A stretch of 64,000 nucleotides of DNA from NCBI RefSeq assembly GCF_049275935.1, contig NZ_CP184830.1, positions 3,844,001 through 3,908,000 on the forward strand, given 5' to 3'. Shown here in pieces: positions 17,319-27,113 of this stretch (position 1 is its first letter; every line of letters starts with the position of its first letter). The notes under the pieces were generated by a model. It had not been told where the DNA came from. It did not search any database and saw nothing but the letters and a program-made list of their open reading frames with translations. The stretch is from Endozoicomonas_A sp049275935. GTDB taxonomy: Bacteria; Pseudomonadota; Gammaproteobacteria; Pseudomonadales; Endozoicomonadaceae. A program made the position numbers and the translations under genes.

Positions 17319-18756
17319 CAGACTCTTTAGATTTGTCCTTCCTGATCTTTTCAACAATGGCTGTTGTCGAACAGTTATCCAGGAACGCCAGAACCTTCAC
17401 CTCGCCGCCGTATTCGTAGACGATAGGAGCACCGACCACTTCATCAATGGTGTAGTCACCGCCTTTTACCAGAACGTCAGGTTTAACCATTCTGAGCAGG
17501 TTTTCAGGTGTATCTTCTTCGAAGCATACGACCCAGTCCACAGCTTCAAGGCCTGCCAGTACCGCCATTCTGCGATCTTCCGAGTTAATGGGGCGGCCTT
17601 CACCTTTCAATCTTTTTACAGAAGCATCGCTGTTGATAGCCAGTACCAGCCTGTCACCCTGCTTTCGGGCTTGCTCCAGATAACCCACGTGGCCGGCATG
17701 AACAATGTCGAAGCAGCCGTTGGTGAAGACGATCTTTTCGCCATGGGCCCGGGAGTCTTCCAGTGCAATCTTGAGCTGATCCGGGGTCACAACGCCACGC
17801 TCTGCGCCCAGTTCTCTGTTCACCTCACGGCGCAGCTCTGGCATGCTGACCGTTGCAGTCCCCAGCTTGGCAACCACAATACCGGCTGCAATATTGGCCA
17901 GAGCGGCTGCTTTGGGCAGTTCAGCCCCCGCTGCAAGTGCAGTGGCCAGAGTGGAAATTACGGTGTCTCCGGCGCCGGTCACATCAAAGACTTCACGGGC
18001 TCTGGCTGGCAGGTGCAGTTCCTTTTCGTCTCTGCGAATCAGGGTCATGCCGTGCTCACTGCGAGTGATCAGCATGGCGTCAAGCTCCAGCTCGTCCAGT
18101 AACTGGTGACCTTTGGTGATCAGCTCCTGCTCATCTGCGCAGCGGCCGACAACGGCTTCAAATTCTTGCAGGTTCGGAGTAATGATCGTAGCACCACGGT
18201 AACGCTCAAAGTTTGTACCTTTTGGGTCAACAAGGACCGGAACGCCTTTTGTACGTGCCAGTTTGATCAGCTGCTGGTGGTTCTGCAGGGTACCCTTGTT
18301 GTAATCAGAAAGAATGACAGCCCCTATGTTATTCAGCAAATTGGCTGCTTTTTCTTCGAGAATATCGCTGCTGAGAACGGAGAAAGGTTCTTCCTGATCC
18401 AGGCGAATGAGTTGCTGATGCTGGCTGATGACCCTGAGTTTGGTGATGGTAGGCATATCTTTCAGCCGGGCAAAATCGCAATAGACTCCGGCCGCTTCAA
18501 GACGGGTCTGCAGGGAGTCGGCTGCTTCATCATCTCCGGTAGCAGCTATCAGCCAGGTCGGGGCGCCCAGAGAGGCAATGTTAAGGGCTACGTTGCCAGC
18601 GCCGCCGGGGCGATCTTCTATATTGGTGACGCGAACAACAGGTACTGGTGCTTCAGGGGAGATTCTGGAGGTGCCGCCGTGCCAGTATCGATCCAGCATG
18701 ACATCGCCGATCACCAGAACCCTGGCTTCATTAAATCGTGGCAGAGTCAGTTTCAT
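17314..18756 (-). CDS. hldE: Bifunctional heptose 7-phosphate kinase / heptose 1-phosphate adenylyltransferase
   Basis: The protein is 480 residues, the normal HldE length. The N-terminal ribokinase-type domain shows GDVMLDRYWHG, RPGGAGNVALNIASLG and the catalytic DVTGAGDTVISTLA (near residue 265). The C-terminal nucleotidyltransferase domain begins FTNGCFDIVHAGHVGYLEQAR with the HxGH motif (near residue 350). It makes ADP-heptose for the lipopolysaccharide inner core. The msbA gene lies upstream on the same strand, 123 bases away, and a kinase-like core gene is nearby. Confidence 0.95.
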   Translation of the reverse strand: MKLTLPRFNEARVLVIGDVMLDRYWHGGTSRISPEAPVPVVRVTNIEDRPGGAGNVALNIASLGAPTWLIAATGDDEAADSLQTRLEAAGVYCDFARLKDMPTITKLRVISQHQQLIRLDQEEPFSVLSSDILEEKAANLLNNIGAVILSDYNKGTLQNHQQLIKLARTKGVPVLVDPKGTNFERYRGATIITPNLQEFEAVVGRCADEQELITKGHQLLDELELDAMLITRSEHGMTLIRRDEKELHLPARAREVFDVTGAGDTVISTLATALAAGAELPKAAALANIAAGIVVAKLGTATVSMPELRREVNRELGAERGVVTPDQLKIALEDSRAHGEKIVFTNGCFDIVHAGHVGYLEQARKQGDRLVLAINSDASVKRLKGEGRPINSEDRRMAVLAGLEAVDWVVCFEEDTPENLLRMVKPDVLVKGGDYTIDEVVGAPIVYEYGGEVKVLAFLDNCSTTAIVEKIRKDKSKESA

Positions 18757-18879
18757 TCAGTGTCTTCCGCTTCGGTATCTTGGGAGGCCTGCCAAGTAAG
18801 TTGGCCCAGTTTCCGGTAGGTTTACCACGAAATCGTCTTGATGGGTAATCATGGTAAAACCTCAGCTTTTTTAAAGCGT

Positions 18880-20721
18880 TCAATGTTGTAATGGCTGCGA
18901 AGAAGCCAAAGGTATCACCTCTACGACTTCTTCCTGCTCTTCCTGGAACTGCATCTGATGCAGTTTGGCATAATGACCTTCTCTGGCCAGTAGTTCGGAA
19001 TGAGTGCCGCTCTCTACAATTTCGCCTTTATCCACCACAATGATACGGTCAGCATTCTCGATGGTGGAAAGTCGGTGAGCAATGACCAGCGTTGTTCGAT
19101 TCTTCATGACTTCATCCAGGGCCGCCTGGATATGACGCTCGGATTCGGTATCCAGGGCCGAAGTGGCTTCATCAAGAATCAGAATGGGAGCGTCCTTCAG
19201 AATAGCCCTGGCTATGGCCAAACGCTGCCGCTGGCCACCCGAGAGCAGCACGCCATCTTCACCAACCAGCGTGTTCATGCCCTGAGCCATATTCTTGATG
19301 AATTCATTGGCATGGGCGGCTTCAGCAGCCAGGTGAATGTCAGAATCATCTTTGTCGCGCAGGTCTCCATAGGCAATGTTGCGAGCCACTGTATCATTAA
19401 ACAGAGTGACATTCTGATCTACCAGAGCGATATGACTGCGAAGGTTCTTCAGGCTGTAATTATCAATGGGCGTATCATCCAGAAGAATTTGACCCTGTCC
19501 GTAGGTGTAGAAACGGGGAACCAGGTTGGCCAGTGTTGTTTTTCCCGATCCCGAGCGGCCCACCAGAGCAATAGTCTCACCCGGATTAACAGTGAAGTTA
19601 ATATTGTTCAGGGCGGGTTTGTCAGTATTCTGATATGTGAAAAACAAGTTTCGAAACTCCAGCTTGCCTGCAACTGTTTCCTTTTCAAAGGTGCCGTTAT
19701 CAGGTTCGGAAGGCTGGTCAGCCATTTCAAAAATGCTCTCTGCTGCGGCAATACCTTTTTGTATGTTGGCGTTTACTTCGCTCAGCTGACGAATAGGCTT
19801 TGGCAGCAGTGCCGCAGCCGTGACAAAACTCACCAGAGAAGCGGTGGTTGCATCTCCTTTTAGCCACAGCACCAGGAAGAACAGAATAGCGAGGGCTGTA
19901 TTAACCAGGAATTGCAGGGTGGGCGTATGGACAGCGGAAGCCTTGACCATTTTCAGCCCCTGACGGGTATTGCGATCACTGGCATCAAAAAAGCGGCTGG
20001 TTTCATAACTCTCACCACCAAAGCCTCTGACTACCCGATAACCATTGATCGATTCCGAACTGACGTGGGTCAGATCCCCCATGGATGTCTGAATCTTCGA
20101 ACTCAGCTTACGGAAACGTTTGCTGGCGGCACTGACCACCAGGGCAATGATGGGAGCAACGCCGATGAATACCAGGGTAAGCTTCCAGTTGGTCAGGATC
20201 AGATACCCGAACAGGAAAACAACGGTCAGGCCTTCCCGCACAATAACCTTGACGGCATCGGTTGCTGCCGAGGTCACCATACCCACGTTGTAGGTGATTC
20301 TGGCAATCAGGTGCCCGGAGTTGTTGTTGTCAAAGTAGTTATTGGGCAACTGAATCATTCGGTTAAACATCAGGCAGCGCAGGTCGTGCACAACCGATAA
20401 GGACACCTTGGCCAGGAAGTAGTTACCCAGAAAGGAACCAATCCCCCTGAATATGGCAATAGACAACATGACGATAGGAATCAGGGCCACCGAAGTCATG
20501 ATAGAAGCAGGAAGAAAACTCCCAAGGTCTCTGTCAATAGTGGCAAAGCTGCCTTCGAGCGCTTCAACAAAATATTCCAGCAAACGGGCAAAAGCTGGCT
20601 GGCTGAGCGCAAACATGACATAGCCCAGTATACTGAGGGCAAAAAAGCCCGAGTAGGGCTTTACATAGCTGAGAAGGCGCAGGTAAATCTGCAGGCTTCC
20701 CGACTTGGCGTGTTCCGACAT
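18880..20721 (-). CDS. msbA: Lipid A export ATP-binding/permease MsbA
   Basis: The protein is 613 residues from ATG 20721; a GTG at 20727 would add two. The N-terminal half has the six-helix ABC exporter membrane domain. The ATPase domain has Walker A GRSGSGKTT (near residue 390), the Q-loop region HIALVDQNVTLFND, signature LSGGQRQRLAIARA, Walker B ILILDEATSALD and the H-loop IAHRLSTIENAD. MsbA flips lipid A-core across the inner membrane. It is slightly longer than E. coli MsbA because of a C-terminal Glu-rich tail. The pairing with hldE fits a lipopolysaccharide locus. Confidence 0.93.
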   Translation of the reverse strand: MSEHAKSGSLQIYLRLLSYVKPYSGFFALSILGYVMFALSQPAFARLLEYFVEALEGSFATIDRDLGSFLPASIMTSVALIPIVMLSIAIFRGIGSFLGNYFLAKVSLSVVHDLRCLMFNRMIQLPNNYFDNNNSGHLIARITYNVGMVTSAATDAVKVIVREGLTVVFLFGYLILTNWKLTLVFIGVAPIIALVVSAASKRFRKLSSKIQTSMGDLTHVSSESINGYRVVRGFGGESYETSRFFDASDRNTRQGLKMVKASAVHTPTLQFLVNTALAILFFLVLWLKGDATTASLVSFVTAAALLPKPIRQLSEVNANIQKGIAAAESIFEMADQPSEPDNGTFEKETVAGKLEFRNLFFTYQNTDKPALNNINFTVNPGETIALVGRSGSGKTTLANLVPRFYTYGQGQILLDDTPIDNYSLKNLRSHIALVDQNVTLFNDTVARNIAYGDLRDKDDSDIHLAAEAAHANEFIKNMAQGMNTLVGEDGVLLSGGQRQRLAIARAILKDAPILILDEATSALDTESERHIQAALDEVMKNRTTLVIAHRLSTIENADRIIVVDKGEIVESGTHSELLAREGHYAKLHQMQFQEEQEEVVEVIPLASSQPLQH

Positions 20722-20902
20722 GGCCACTGTAATCAGTTAAAAATGAGGGGCCTATTCTGGATGAATCTGGCTGTGGGCTCAATGGATAGAGCCTCTAAAA
20801 CCATGATTTTTACCGTAAAATGACGTTCTTGGTAAAGCTCTACCTTGCGTTGCCCTCCTTTACCCGGATCAAAGCGGCTTTATGAATGTTTCGTGCTAGG
20901 GT

Positions 20903-21601
20903 ATGATTGGCGGCTTTTTTTATTGTGGAAATAATGAGTACTCAACAGACATGAGTGGTATGCAGCGATTATCTTCCACGGCTTATCAGGCCCTGATCGA
21001 AGGGGCTGAGGTGATAGAGCAGGACCATTTTGGCGACAAGGTTCTGAAACTGAAAGATAAGACTTTTCTCAAACTGTTTCGGGTTAAAAGCACTATCAGC
21101 TCGGCGTGGTTTAAGCCATATTCTGTCCGGTTCGCCAGAAATGCCTCGGAACTCGTGACCCGTGGCATTCAAACGGTTGATATTATTAGCTGCTACCGTC
21201 TTGGAAGATATAAAAAAACAGCTGTCCATTATCGGCCATTGCCGGGTCGGACCCTCAGGCAGGTTTTCCCTGCTCTGGATGAAGATGGAACCCGAGTTCT
21301 GGCCGAGCAGTTAGCCCGATATATTGCGCAGCTGCATAAACAGGGCGTCTATTTTCGCTCCCTGCACATGGGTAATATTCTCAAGTTGCCCGACGGTGCT
21401 CTTGGGCTGATAGACATTGCCGATATGCGCTTTAGCCGGAGTCCTCTGAAAGAAGCGTTAAGGCTGAGGAATTTACATCATCTGGCTCGTTATGAGCAGG
21501 ATGTTCAGTATCTGATTAAGGACCAGACATTTTGTTCCACCTACGCCAGGCTGGCGGATTTGGATGTGGACAAGGTCGAAGCTGTAATGCAGCACACCTG
21601 A
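20903..21601 (+). CDS. Lipopolysaccharide kinase-like protein
   Basis: The protein is up to 232 residues. It resembles small protein-kinase-fold enzymes of lipopolysaccharide core loci (the InaA/toluene-tolerance group): a lysine in LKLKDKTFLKLF, a catalytic-loop-like GVYFRSLHMGNIL (near residue 155) and a metal-loop-like LGLIDIADMRFS. The Asp of the usual HxD motif is replaced, as the loop reads SLHMGN. It probably phosphorylates core sugar. It is divergent from msbA, supporting this. The start is uncertain: ATG 20903 lacks a good site, and ATG 20951 (MSGMQRL) is a fair alternative. Confidence 0.65.
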   Translation: MIGGFFYCGNNEYSTDMSGMQRLSSTAYQALIEGAEVIEQDHFGDKVLKLKDKTFLKLFRVKSTISSAWFKPYSVRFARNASELVTRGIQTVDIISCYRLGRYKKTAVHYRPLPGRTLRQVFPALDEDGTRVLAEQLARYIAQLHKQGVYFRSLHMGNILKLPDGALGLIDIADMRFSRSPLKEALRLRNLHHLARYEQDVQYLIKDQTFCSTYARLADLDVDKVEAVMQHT

Positions 21602-21623
21602 AAGATTTTAAGAGAGAAAGACA

Positions 21624-23438
21624 GTGATAGAAAAGTTACGCAATATTGCCATCATCGCACACGTTGACCATGGTAAAACCACCCTGGTTGACAAGCTGCT
21701 TCAGCAGTCCGGAACTCTGGGTCGAAAAGATCAGGGTGCCGAACGGATCATGGATTCCAATGACCAGGAGAAGGAGCGGGGCATTACCATCCTGGCCAAG
21801 AACACCGCCATCAACTGGCAGGACTACCACATTAATATTGTGGACACACCCGGACACGCCGACTTCGGTGGTGAGGTGGAACGTGTTATGTCCATGGTGG
21901 ATTCGGTTCTGCTGCTGGTGGATGCGGTTGACGGTCCTATGCCTCAGACCCGCTTTGTCACCCAGAAAGCTTTTGAGCAGGGTCTGCGCCCTATCGTTGT
22001 TATCAACAAGATTGACCGTCCTGGTGCTCGTCCGGACTGGGTCATGGATGAAGTCTTTGATCTGTTTGATCGTCTCGGTGCTACCGAAGAGCAGCTGGAT
22101 TTTCCGGTTATTTACGCTTCTGCACTGAATGGTATTGCCGGTGATGATCCTGAAAACATGGCACAAGATATGACGCCACTGTTTGAAATGATCGTCAATA
22201 ATGTCCCTTCTCCCAAGGTGGATGTCGATGCGCCTTTCCAGATGCAGATATCTGCCCTGGACTACAGCAGCTTTCTGGGAGTTATCGGTATTGGTCGTAT
22301 CACCCGTGGTGTTCTCAAGCCCTCAACTCCGATTCGCTTGATTGGTGCCGATGGCAATGAGCGCAATGCCAAGATCCTCAAGGTTATGGGGCACCTGGGT
22401 CTGGAACGTGTAGACGTGGAAGAGGCTCGTGCTGGCGATATCGTTTGTGTAACGGGTATCGACAAGCTGAACATATCAGACACCCTGTGTGATCCAAATC
22501 ACGTTGAAGCGCTGCCAGCACTGACGGTGGATGAGCCAACCGTGAGCATGACCTTCCAGGTCAATGATTCTCCTTTTGCAGGTCAGGATGGCAAGTATGT
22601 GACCTCCCGTAATATCAAAGAGCGTCTGGATCGCGAACTGCTGCATAACGTAGCGCTGCGTGTTGAGCAGGGTGATGATGCTGACAAGTTCAAGGTGTCT
22701 GGTCGTGGTGAACTGCATCTGTCGGTTCTGATCGAAACCATGCGCCGTGAAGGTTTTGAGCTGGGGGTTTCCCGTCCAGAGGTTGTCATCAAGGAGATTG
22801 ACGGCGTTTTGCAGGAGCCTTACGAACAGGTTGTTGTGGATGTTGAGGAAGAACATCAGGGCTCTCTGATGGAAGAGATGGGACACCGTAAGGCAGAACT
22901 GACCAACATGGTACCAGACGGCAAGGGCCGTATTCGCCTGGAGTTCATCATGCCTGCCCGTGGTCTGATCGGTTTTCGTTCCCAGTTTCTGACCATGACT
23001 TCTGGTAGCGGTATTCTGACCAATGTCTTTGATCACTACGGTGACGTGAAAGATGGCGAAGTGACTCACCGCAAGAACGGTGTTCTGGTTTCTATGGTGA
23101 ATGGTAAGGTGCTGGGCTATGCGCTCTGGAACTTACAGGATCGTGGTCGTTTGTTCCTGAACCCGAACGTTGACGTTTATGAAGGTCAGATCATTGGTCT
23201 GCATAATCGTGACAATGACCTGGTGGTTAACCCGACCAAGGGTAAACAGCTGACGAACGTTCGTGCTTCCGGCTCTGACGAAAACATTCAACTGACACCG
23301 CCTATCCGACATAGCCTGGAACAGGCCCTGGAATTTATCGACGATGACGAGCTGGTGGAAGTTACACCTGACAATATCCGTCTGCGCAAGAAATTCCTGA
23401 AGGAGCATGAGCGCAAGCGCGCCAGCCGCAGTAAATAA
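21624..23438 (+). CDS. typA: Ribosome-associated GTPase TypA/BipA
   Basis: The protein is 604 residues, the usual length. The translational GTPase motifs are AHVDHGKTT (G1), the ERGITI switch, VDTPGHADFGGE (G3) and NKIDRPGARPDW (G4). The domain order of EF-G without domain IV, plus the BipA-specific C-terminal domain, is complete. It acts in 50S assembly and stress or cold adaptation. The start is GTG at 21624, preceded by AGAGAGAAAG. It lies 22 bases after the kinase-like gene. Confidence 0.96.
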   Translation: MIEKLRNIAIIAHVDHGKTTLVDKLLQQSGTLGRKDQGAERIMDSNDQEKERGITILAKNTAINWQDYHINIVDTPGHADFGGEVERVMSMVDSVLLLVDAVDGPMPQTRFVTQKAFEQGLRPIVVINKIDRPGARPDWVMDEVFDLFDRLGATEEQLDFPVIYASALNGIAGDDPENMAQDMTPLFEMIVNNVPSPKVDVDAPFQMQISALDYSSFLGVIGIGRITRGVLKPSTPIRLIGADGNERNAKILKVMGHLGLERVDVEEARAGDIVCVTGIDKLNISDTLCDPNHVEALPALTVDEPTVSMTFQVNDSPFAGQDGKYVTSRNIKERLDRELLHNVALRVEQGDDADKFKVSGRGELHLSVLIETMRREGFELGVSRPEVVIKEIDGVLQEPYEQVVVDVEEEHQGSLMEEMGHRKAELTNMVPDGKGRIRLEFIMPARGLIGFRSQFLTMTSGSGILTNVFDHYGDVKDGEVTHRKNGVLVSMVNGKVLGYALWNLQDRGRLFLNPNVDVYEGQIIGLHNRDNDLVVNPTKGKQLTNVRASGSDENIQLTPPIRHSLEQALEFIDDDELVEVTPDNIRLRKKFLKEHERKRASRSK

Positions 23439-23453
23439 TTGAGTGGCTGTTCT

Positions 23454-23475
23454 GACCGGGGGCAGCGCCCCGGTC
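23454..23475. terminator. GC-rich hairpin between typA and the CAP-domain gene
   Basis: An 8-bp stem (GACCGGGG at 23454-23461, CCCCGGTC at 23468-23475) with a six-base loop is followed by AGTATTTT. It lies 15 bases after typA and overlaps the last two bases of the convergent gene. Confidence 0.75.
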
Positions 23476-25174
23476 AGTATTTTGGTGAAGCAAAAACCTG
23501 GGCCCAGTATTTTCTGGATCGGCCGGAGGGATTCTCTACAAAGCTGACTCCCATCTCGGTGACATCAGGCGACATGATATTTTTACAATGCCCCGGACTG
23601 TTCATCCAGGTTTTTAACACAGCGTCCAGGTTGTGTTGGCCTACGGCAACGTTTTCGGCAAGAGCTGACCAGCGATAACCCTGTGCTTCAATTCGTTGAT
23701 TGATTTCACTGCCACCTGAACCTACATGGCTCATAAAATTTTTATTGGCCATATCCGTTGCGTGTTTGAAGGCCGCTGCTTCAAGAGAGTAGTTCCAGCG
23801 CAAACGTCCGACTGCACGCATGACGGTATTGCCACAGACCTGCGGTTTAGAGCGTATAGCATTGACAGCGGTTAGCACCTGATTTGCAAAGCCCTGGGTG
23901 GGTTGGTCCAGGACCTCGTTGTACCAATGAGAATGAGTCCAGCGAGAGTCAGACCAACGTGATCTCAGGTAGCTGTCCACTTTGAAAGTGAGATATTTCC
24001 AGGCTTCACGACTTTTCTCCGGAATTGTATCAACGTAGCCAACCAGTTCCTCAGGCAGATCTTTAGAGTTTCCTATCACCCCTGTGCCATCGAGACGGGC
24101 CATCATTGGCAGGTTAGGAGCAATAACTTCTTTCCAGAAGTCTTGTGAATAAGCGTTAATGGTTTCCCATTTCTGGTAAATGACTGCAGAGGCAGCACCA
24201 AGAATACCCAGTTTGAAGGCACCTTTTGCACAGCTTGCACAAAAACGAGTCATGGCTCCTTTTCGATATTCGCTTGCGGCTTCGTTTCTGTAATGCTCGA
24301 CATCTTGTTTCATTTTTTCTCTGGCGAATTTTCTTTTTCTGGCCTCTTTTATTTCGCGCTCCATCTCCTCCAGACTGGGTTGGTGGCGGACATTTCTGAC
24401 GCCAAATTGGAGCGCAGAGAAAAAGTAAGGTGGTATATCACCGCTGCTACCAGCGAAGATCTCAAGTGTTCTGGCAGGTCGATTGATCATTGCATTCAGC
24501 GAGTCTTCAGCAAGAGCTGCCCCGGGTGTCTGATGGGGTTGCAGATTGAAGACAATGGGCTGCACATGACCAGGAGTGTCATTAACGCCGGGGTTCAGGA
24601 AAAGGCTTATATCTGCTGTGATTAAGGCTGAGAAAAGAGTTTCAGGCTCTTCTGACAATGAAATGATGTTTTCCTCGATTTCATAGCTGCCATCTTCAAA
24701 GCCTGAGAAGAATTGAATAGCAATCGATCCATCCGCTAACGGCGTTATTGTCAGTATTCTTTTCTTAAGAAGAATGGCCAGTTGAGTGTTCAGATGGTTG
24801 ATAGGCACACCCGGTGTCGCACCTTCAGGTATGACCGTGCTGTGACTTTCAAGATAGAGATGCAGGGCAGCCGCATTAATTGACTGATCGTCCGGGTAGT
24901 TAAGGTACTCTGCCGACTGCCTGTAGAGTTGGCTAAGTTCCTGTTCACTGAGAAGGCTCATGATGGAGCGGGCCCAGCAACTTCCCTGATCTGCATTTTT
25001 GTTACACTTTTCAGGCATTTGATAATTGTGGCTTGAGAGGTGTCTGTTCAGCTCCTCAGAATTATCCACCGGGAAGGGGTCCACCACTGCAGCATGGCAA
25101 AAACCCATGGCGGTGGAGAACGCCAAAGCTATGATCAATGGATTAATGGACCTGTGAAAAAATGGCTTGTTCAT
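23474..25174 (-). CDS. Exported protein with C-terminal CAP/SCP domain and papain-like N-terminal motif
   Basis: The protein is 566 residues with a signal peptide (NPLIIALAFSTAMGFCHA, cleavage near 28). The C-terminus (about 430-566) is a CAP domain: LRWNYSLEAAAFKHATDMA, FMSHVGSGGSEINQRI, ALAENVAVG, and TWMNSPGHCKNIM. CAP proteins are extracytoplasmic and bind lipids or act on hosts in various ways. The first third has NADQGSCWARS (C66), like the cysteine site of papain- or OTU-fold proteases, with a possible partner in TPGHVQPIVFNL (H203). The middle (about 270-330) is a charged helix followed by a short hydrophobic span (FKLGILGAASAVIYQ). The protease reading is an inference; the CAP domain is clear. 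It stands alone. Confidence 0.8.
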   Translation of the reverse strand: MNKPFFHRSINPLIIALAFSTAMGFCHAAVVDPFPVDNSEELNRHLSSHNYQMPEKCNKNADQGSCWARSIMSLLSEQELSQLYRQSAEYLNYPDDQSINAAALHLYLESHSTVIPEGATPGVPINHLNTQLAILLKKRILTITPLADGSIAIQFFSGFEDGSYEIEENIISLSEEPETLFSALITADISLFLNPGVNDTPGHVQPIVFNLQPHQTPGAALAEDSLNAMINRPARTLEIFAGSSGDIPPYFFSALQFGVRNVRHQPSLEEMEREIKEARKRKFAREKMKQDVEHYRNEAASEYRKGAMTRFCASCAKGAFKLGILGAASAVIYQKWETINAYSQDFWKEVIAPNLPMMARLDGTGVIGNSKDLPEELVGYVDTIPEKSREAWKYLTFKVDSYLRSRWSDSRWTHSHWYNEVLDQPTQGFANQVLTAVNAIRSKPQVCGNTVMRAVGRLRWNYSLEAAAFKHATDMANKNFMSHVGSGGSEINQRIEAQGYRWSALAENVAVGQHNLDAVLKTWMNSPGHCKNIMSPDVTEMGVSFVENPSGRSRKYWAQVFASPKY

Positions 25175-25441
25175 CGACTACTGCTCGCTGTTTCAACGTT
25201 ATACATAGGCACTCCCTGCCTTTCATATCAGCTATGAAACTTAGATAGCCAAGAGGCGTAAAAGTTCCTCAGAAGCCGTGACAATGCTTGGAAAACCTTG
25301 GTTTTTAAGAGTATTGTAGAGTGCTGGGAGCCTGTCTGATTTAAGTTTTCGGCAGTGTCCCAGAGACAAGAGGTGGATCAGATGCTCTGTTTGCTCAGCT
25401 GACTGACTTCGCTTGATTCAGTGACTTCTGAAGGAAGGAAC

Positions 25442-26395
25442 ATGCGCACGCTTTACCCGGCTATAAAGCCATACTCTGTTTTCAAACTGGCTGTAGATAC
25501 CGTTCATCAACTTTATGTGGAAGAGTGCGGGAGTCCAGATGGTATTCCCGTGTTGTTTGTCCACGGCGGGCCCGGGGTGGGTACTTCAGAAAAATCGCGG
25601 CGATTCTTTGATCCCGAGAAATATAGAATCATCCTTTTTGATCAGCGAGGCTGTGGTCGGTCGCTGCCCCATGCTGAGCTGGAAGGGAATACCACCCAGA
25701 ATCTGATTGCTGATATGGAGCAGATTCGAAAACATTTGGGTATTGAAAAATGGCTTCTTTTTGGCGGCTCCTGGGGCTCAACCCTCTCTCTGCTCTACGC
25801 TCAGGCTCACCCTAAAAGGGTTATGGCCATGGTGCTCAGGGGGATTTTTCTGTCCCGACAGAAGGACTTTGACTGGCTCTACACCAAGCAGGGAGCCGGC
25901 AGAGTGTTTCCGGATCACTGGAAGCACTTTGAAGAAATTATTCCGGAAAGTGAGCGAGGTAATATGCTGGAAGCTTATTACAATCGCCTGACCGGTGATG
26001 ATGAGCTGGCACAGATGAATGCCGCCAAGCACTGGGCATTATGGGAAGGGAGGATCAGCACATTGAAGCCCTGTCCTGATGCTGAAGAATTTTGCAGCGA
26101 ACCACATAACGCAAAAGCCATATCCCGGCTTGAAGCTCATTACTTCATGAATGACAGCTTTATTGAACCTCATCAGATTATTCGTGACATGAAATACATT
26201 GACCAGATTCCGGGCATTATTGTCCATGGTCGATACGATATGATCTGCCCTTTGGATAACGCTCAGGTGTTAGCTGATCACTGGACAGAAGCAGAGCTTC
26301 AGGTGATCAGGGAGGCAGGTCATTCGTCCTCCGAGCCAGGTATTGTCGATGCACTGGTGATTGCCACCGATAAGTTGGCGGAAAAATTCGGTTAA
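25442..26395 (+). CDS. pip: Prolyl aminopeptidase
   Basis: The protein is 317 residues, an alpha/beta-hydrolase of family S33. The oxyanion motif VHGGPGVG (near residue 43), nucleophile GGSWGS (S110), Asp in VHGRYDMICP and His in REAGHSSSEPG form the catalytic set. It removes N-terminal proline from peptides. ATG 25442 is preceded by GAAGGAAGGAA; the in-frame start at 25421 has no site. The gap 25175-25441 has no other gene. Confidence 0.92.
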   Translation: MRTLYPAIKPYSVFKLAVDTVHQLYVEECGSPDGIPVLFVHGGPGVGTSEKSRRFFDPEKYRIILFDQRGCGRSLPHAELEGNTTQNLIADMEQIRKHLGIEKWLLFGGSWGSTLSLLYAQAHPKRVMAMVLRGIFLSRQKDFDWLYTKQGAGRVFPDHWKHFEEIIPESERGNMLEAYYNRLTGDDELAQMNAAKHWALWEGRISTLKPCPDAEEFCSEPHNAKAISRLEAHYFMNDSFIEPHQIIRDMKYIDQIPGIIVHGRYDMICPLDNAQVLADHWTEAELQVIREAGHSSSEPGIVDALVIATDKLAEKFG

Positions 26396-26435
26396 TTTCA
26401 CATGGGTTCCAGTGATTTTCTTCCCAGCCCTGGCA

Positions 26436-26602
26436 CTAGGAGCCTGACCGAGAATAGACTGCCCTACTGCGGCGGCAGCAAATTGGTCTGAAAATCCGCT
26501 TTTGTTCGTCAAATAGCTCGCTATTCTCCTCACAAAACCGAATTTTCATCCTCAATTTTCTGCCGTCCTCGCTACGGGCGCTATTCTCGGTCAGGCTCCT
26601 AG
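26436..26602. repeat. 167-bp intergenic palindromic element with 22-bp inverted ends
   Basis: The ends are perfect 22-base inverted repeats (26436-26457, starting CTAGGAGCCTGACC, and 26581-26602). Part of one end, 26438-26465, recurs at 6712-6739 on the other strand with one mismatch. There is no reading frame of note inside. It looks like a small non-autonomous repeat of the genome. Confidence 0.8.
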
Positions 26603-26644
26603 CCTGGGCGACCTTTTATACAGACTTCCGGAGTAGGATAACCC

Positions 26645-27082
26645 ATGCGTGGATTAATCCAGCGAGTTCAGTTTGCCAATGTAAAAGTGAACGGTGAAAC
26701 CGTAGGCCAGATTGCAGAAGGTCTTTTGCTATTGCTGGGCATAGAAAAGGACGATGATCAGGCAAAAGCGGATAAGTTACTGGATAAAGTGCTCAAATAC
26801 AGGGTTTTCAGTGATCAGGATGGAAAAATGAATCTGGGTTTGAAAGACACTGGAGGTGGGTTGCTGGTGGTCTCACAGTTCACGCTTGTCGCCGACACAC
26901 GCAAAGGACTCCGTCCCAGCTTCAGTTCCGGGGCTTCTCCTGAACATGGTGAACAGCTGTATGATTATTTTGTCGAGCGTGCCCAAACTCTTCATCACGA
27001 TGTCGCAACGGGTCGTTTTGGTGCCGACATGAAAGTCTCTTTGTTGAATGATGGGCCGGTTACTTTCAATCTCGAAGTCTGA
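26645..27082 (+). CDS. dtd: D-aminoacyl-tRNA deacylase
   Basis: The protein is 145 residues, the usual DTD length. It starts MRGLIQRVQFANVKVNGE and carries the two signature motifs SQFTLVADTRKGLRPSF (near residue 78) and the C-terminal NDGPVTFNLEV, which supplies the Gly-cisPro-type pocket. It removes D-amino acids, and glycine mischarged on tRNA-Ala, from tRNA. It is 249 bases after pip, separated by the palindromic element, so it may have its own promoter. Confidence 0.93.
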   Translation: MRGLIQRVQFANVKVNGETVGQIAEGLLLLLGIEKDDDQAKADKLLDKVLKYRVFSDQDGKMNLGLKDTGGGLLVVSQFTLVADTRKGLRPSFSSGASPEHGEQLYDYFVERAQTLHHDVATGRFGADMKVSLLNDGPVTFNLEV

Positions 27083-27113
27083 AGTATTATTCGATGGAAA
27101 AACGCCAGAAGGG

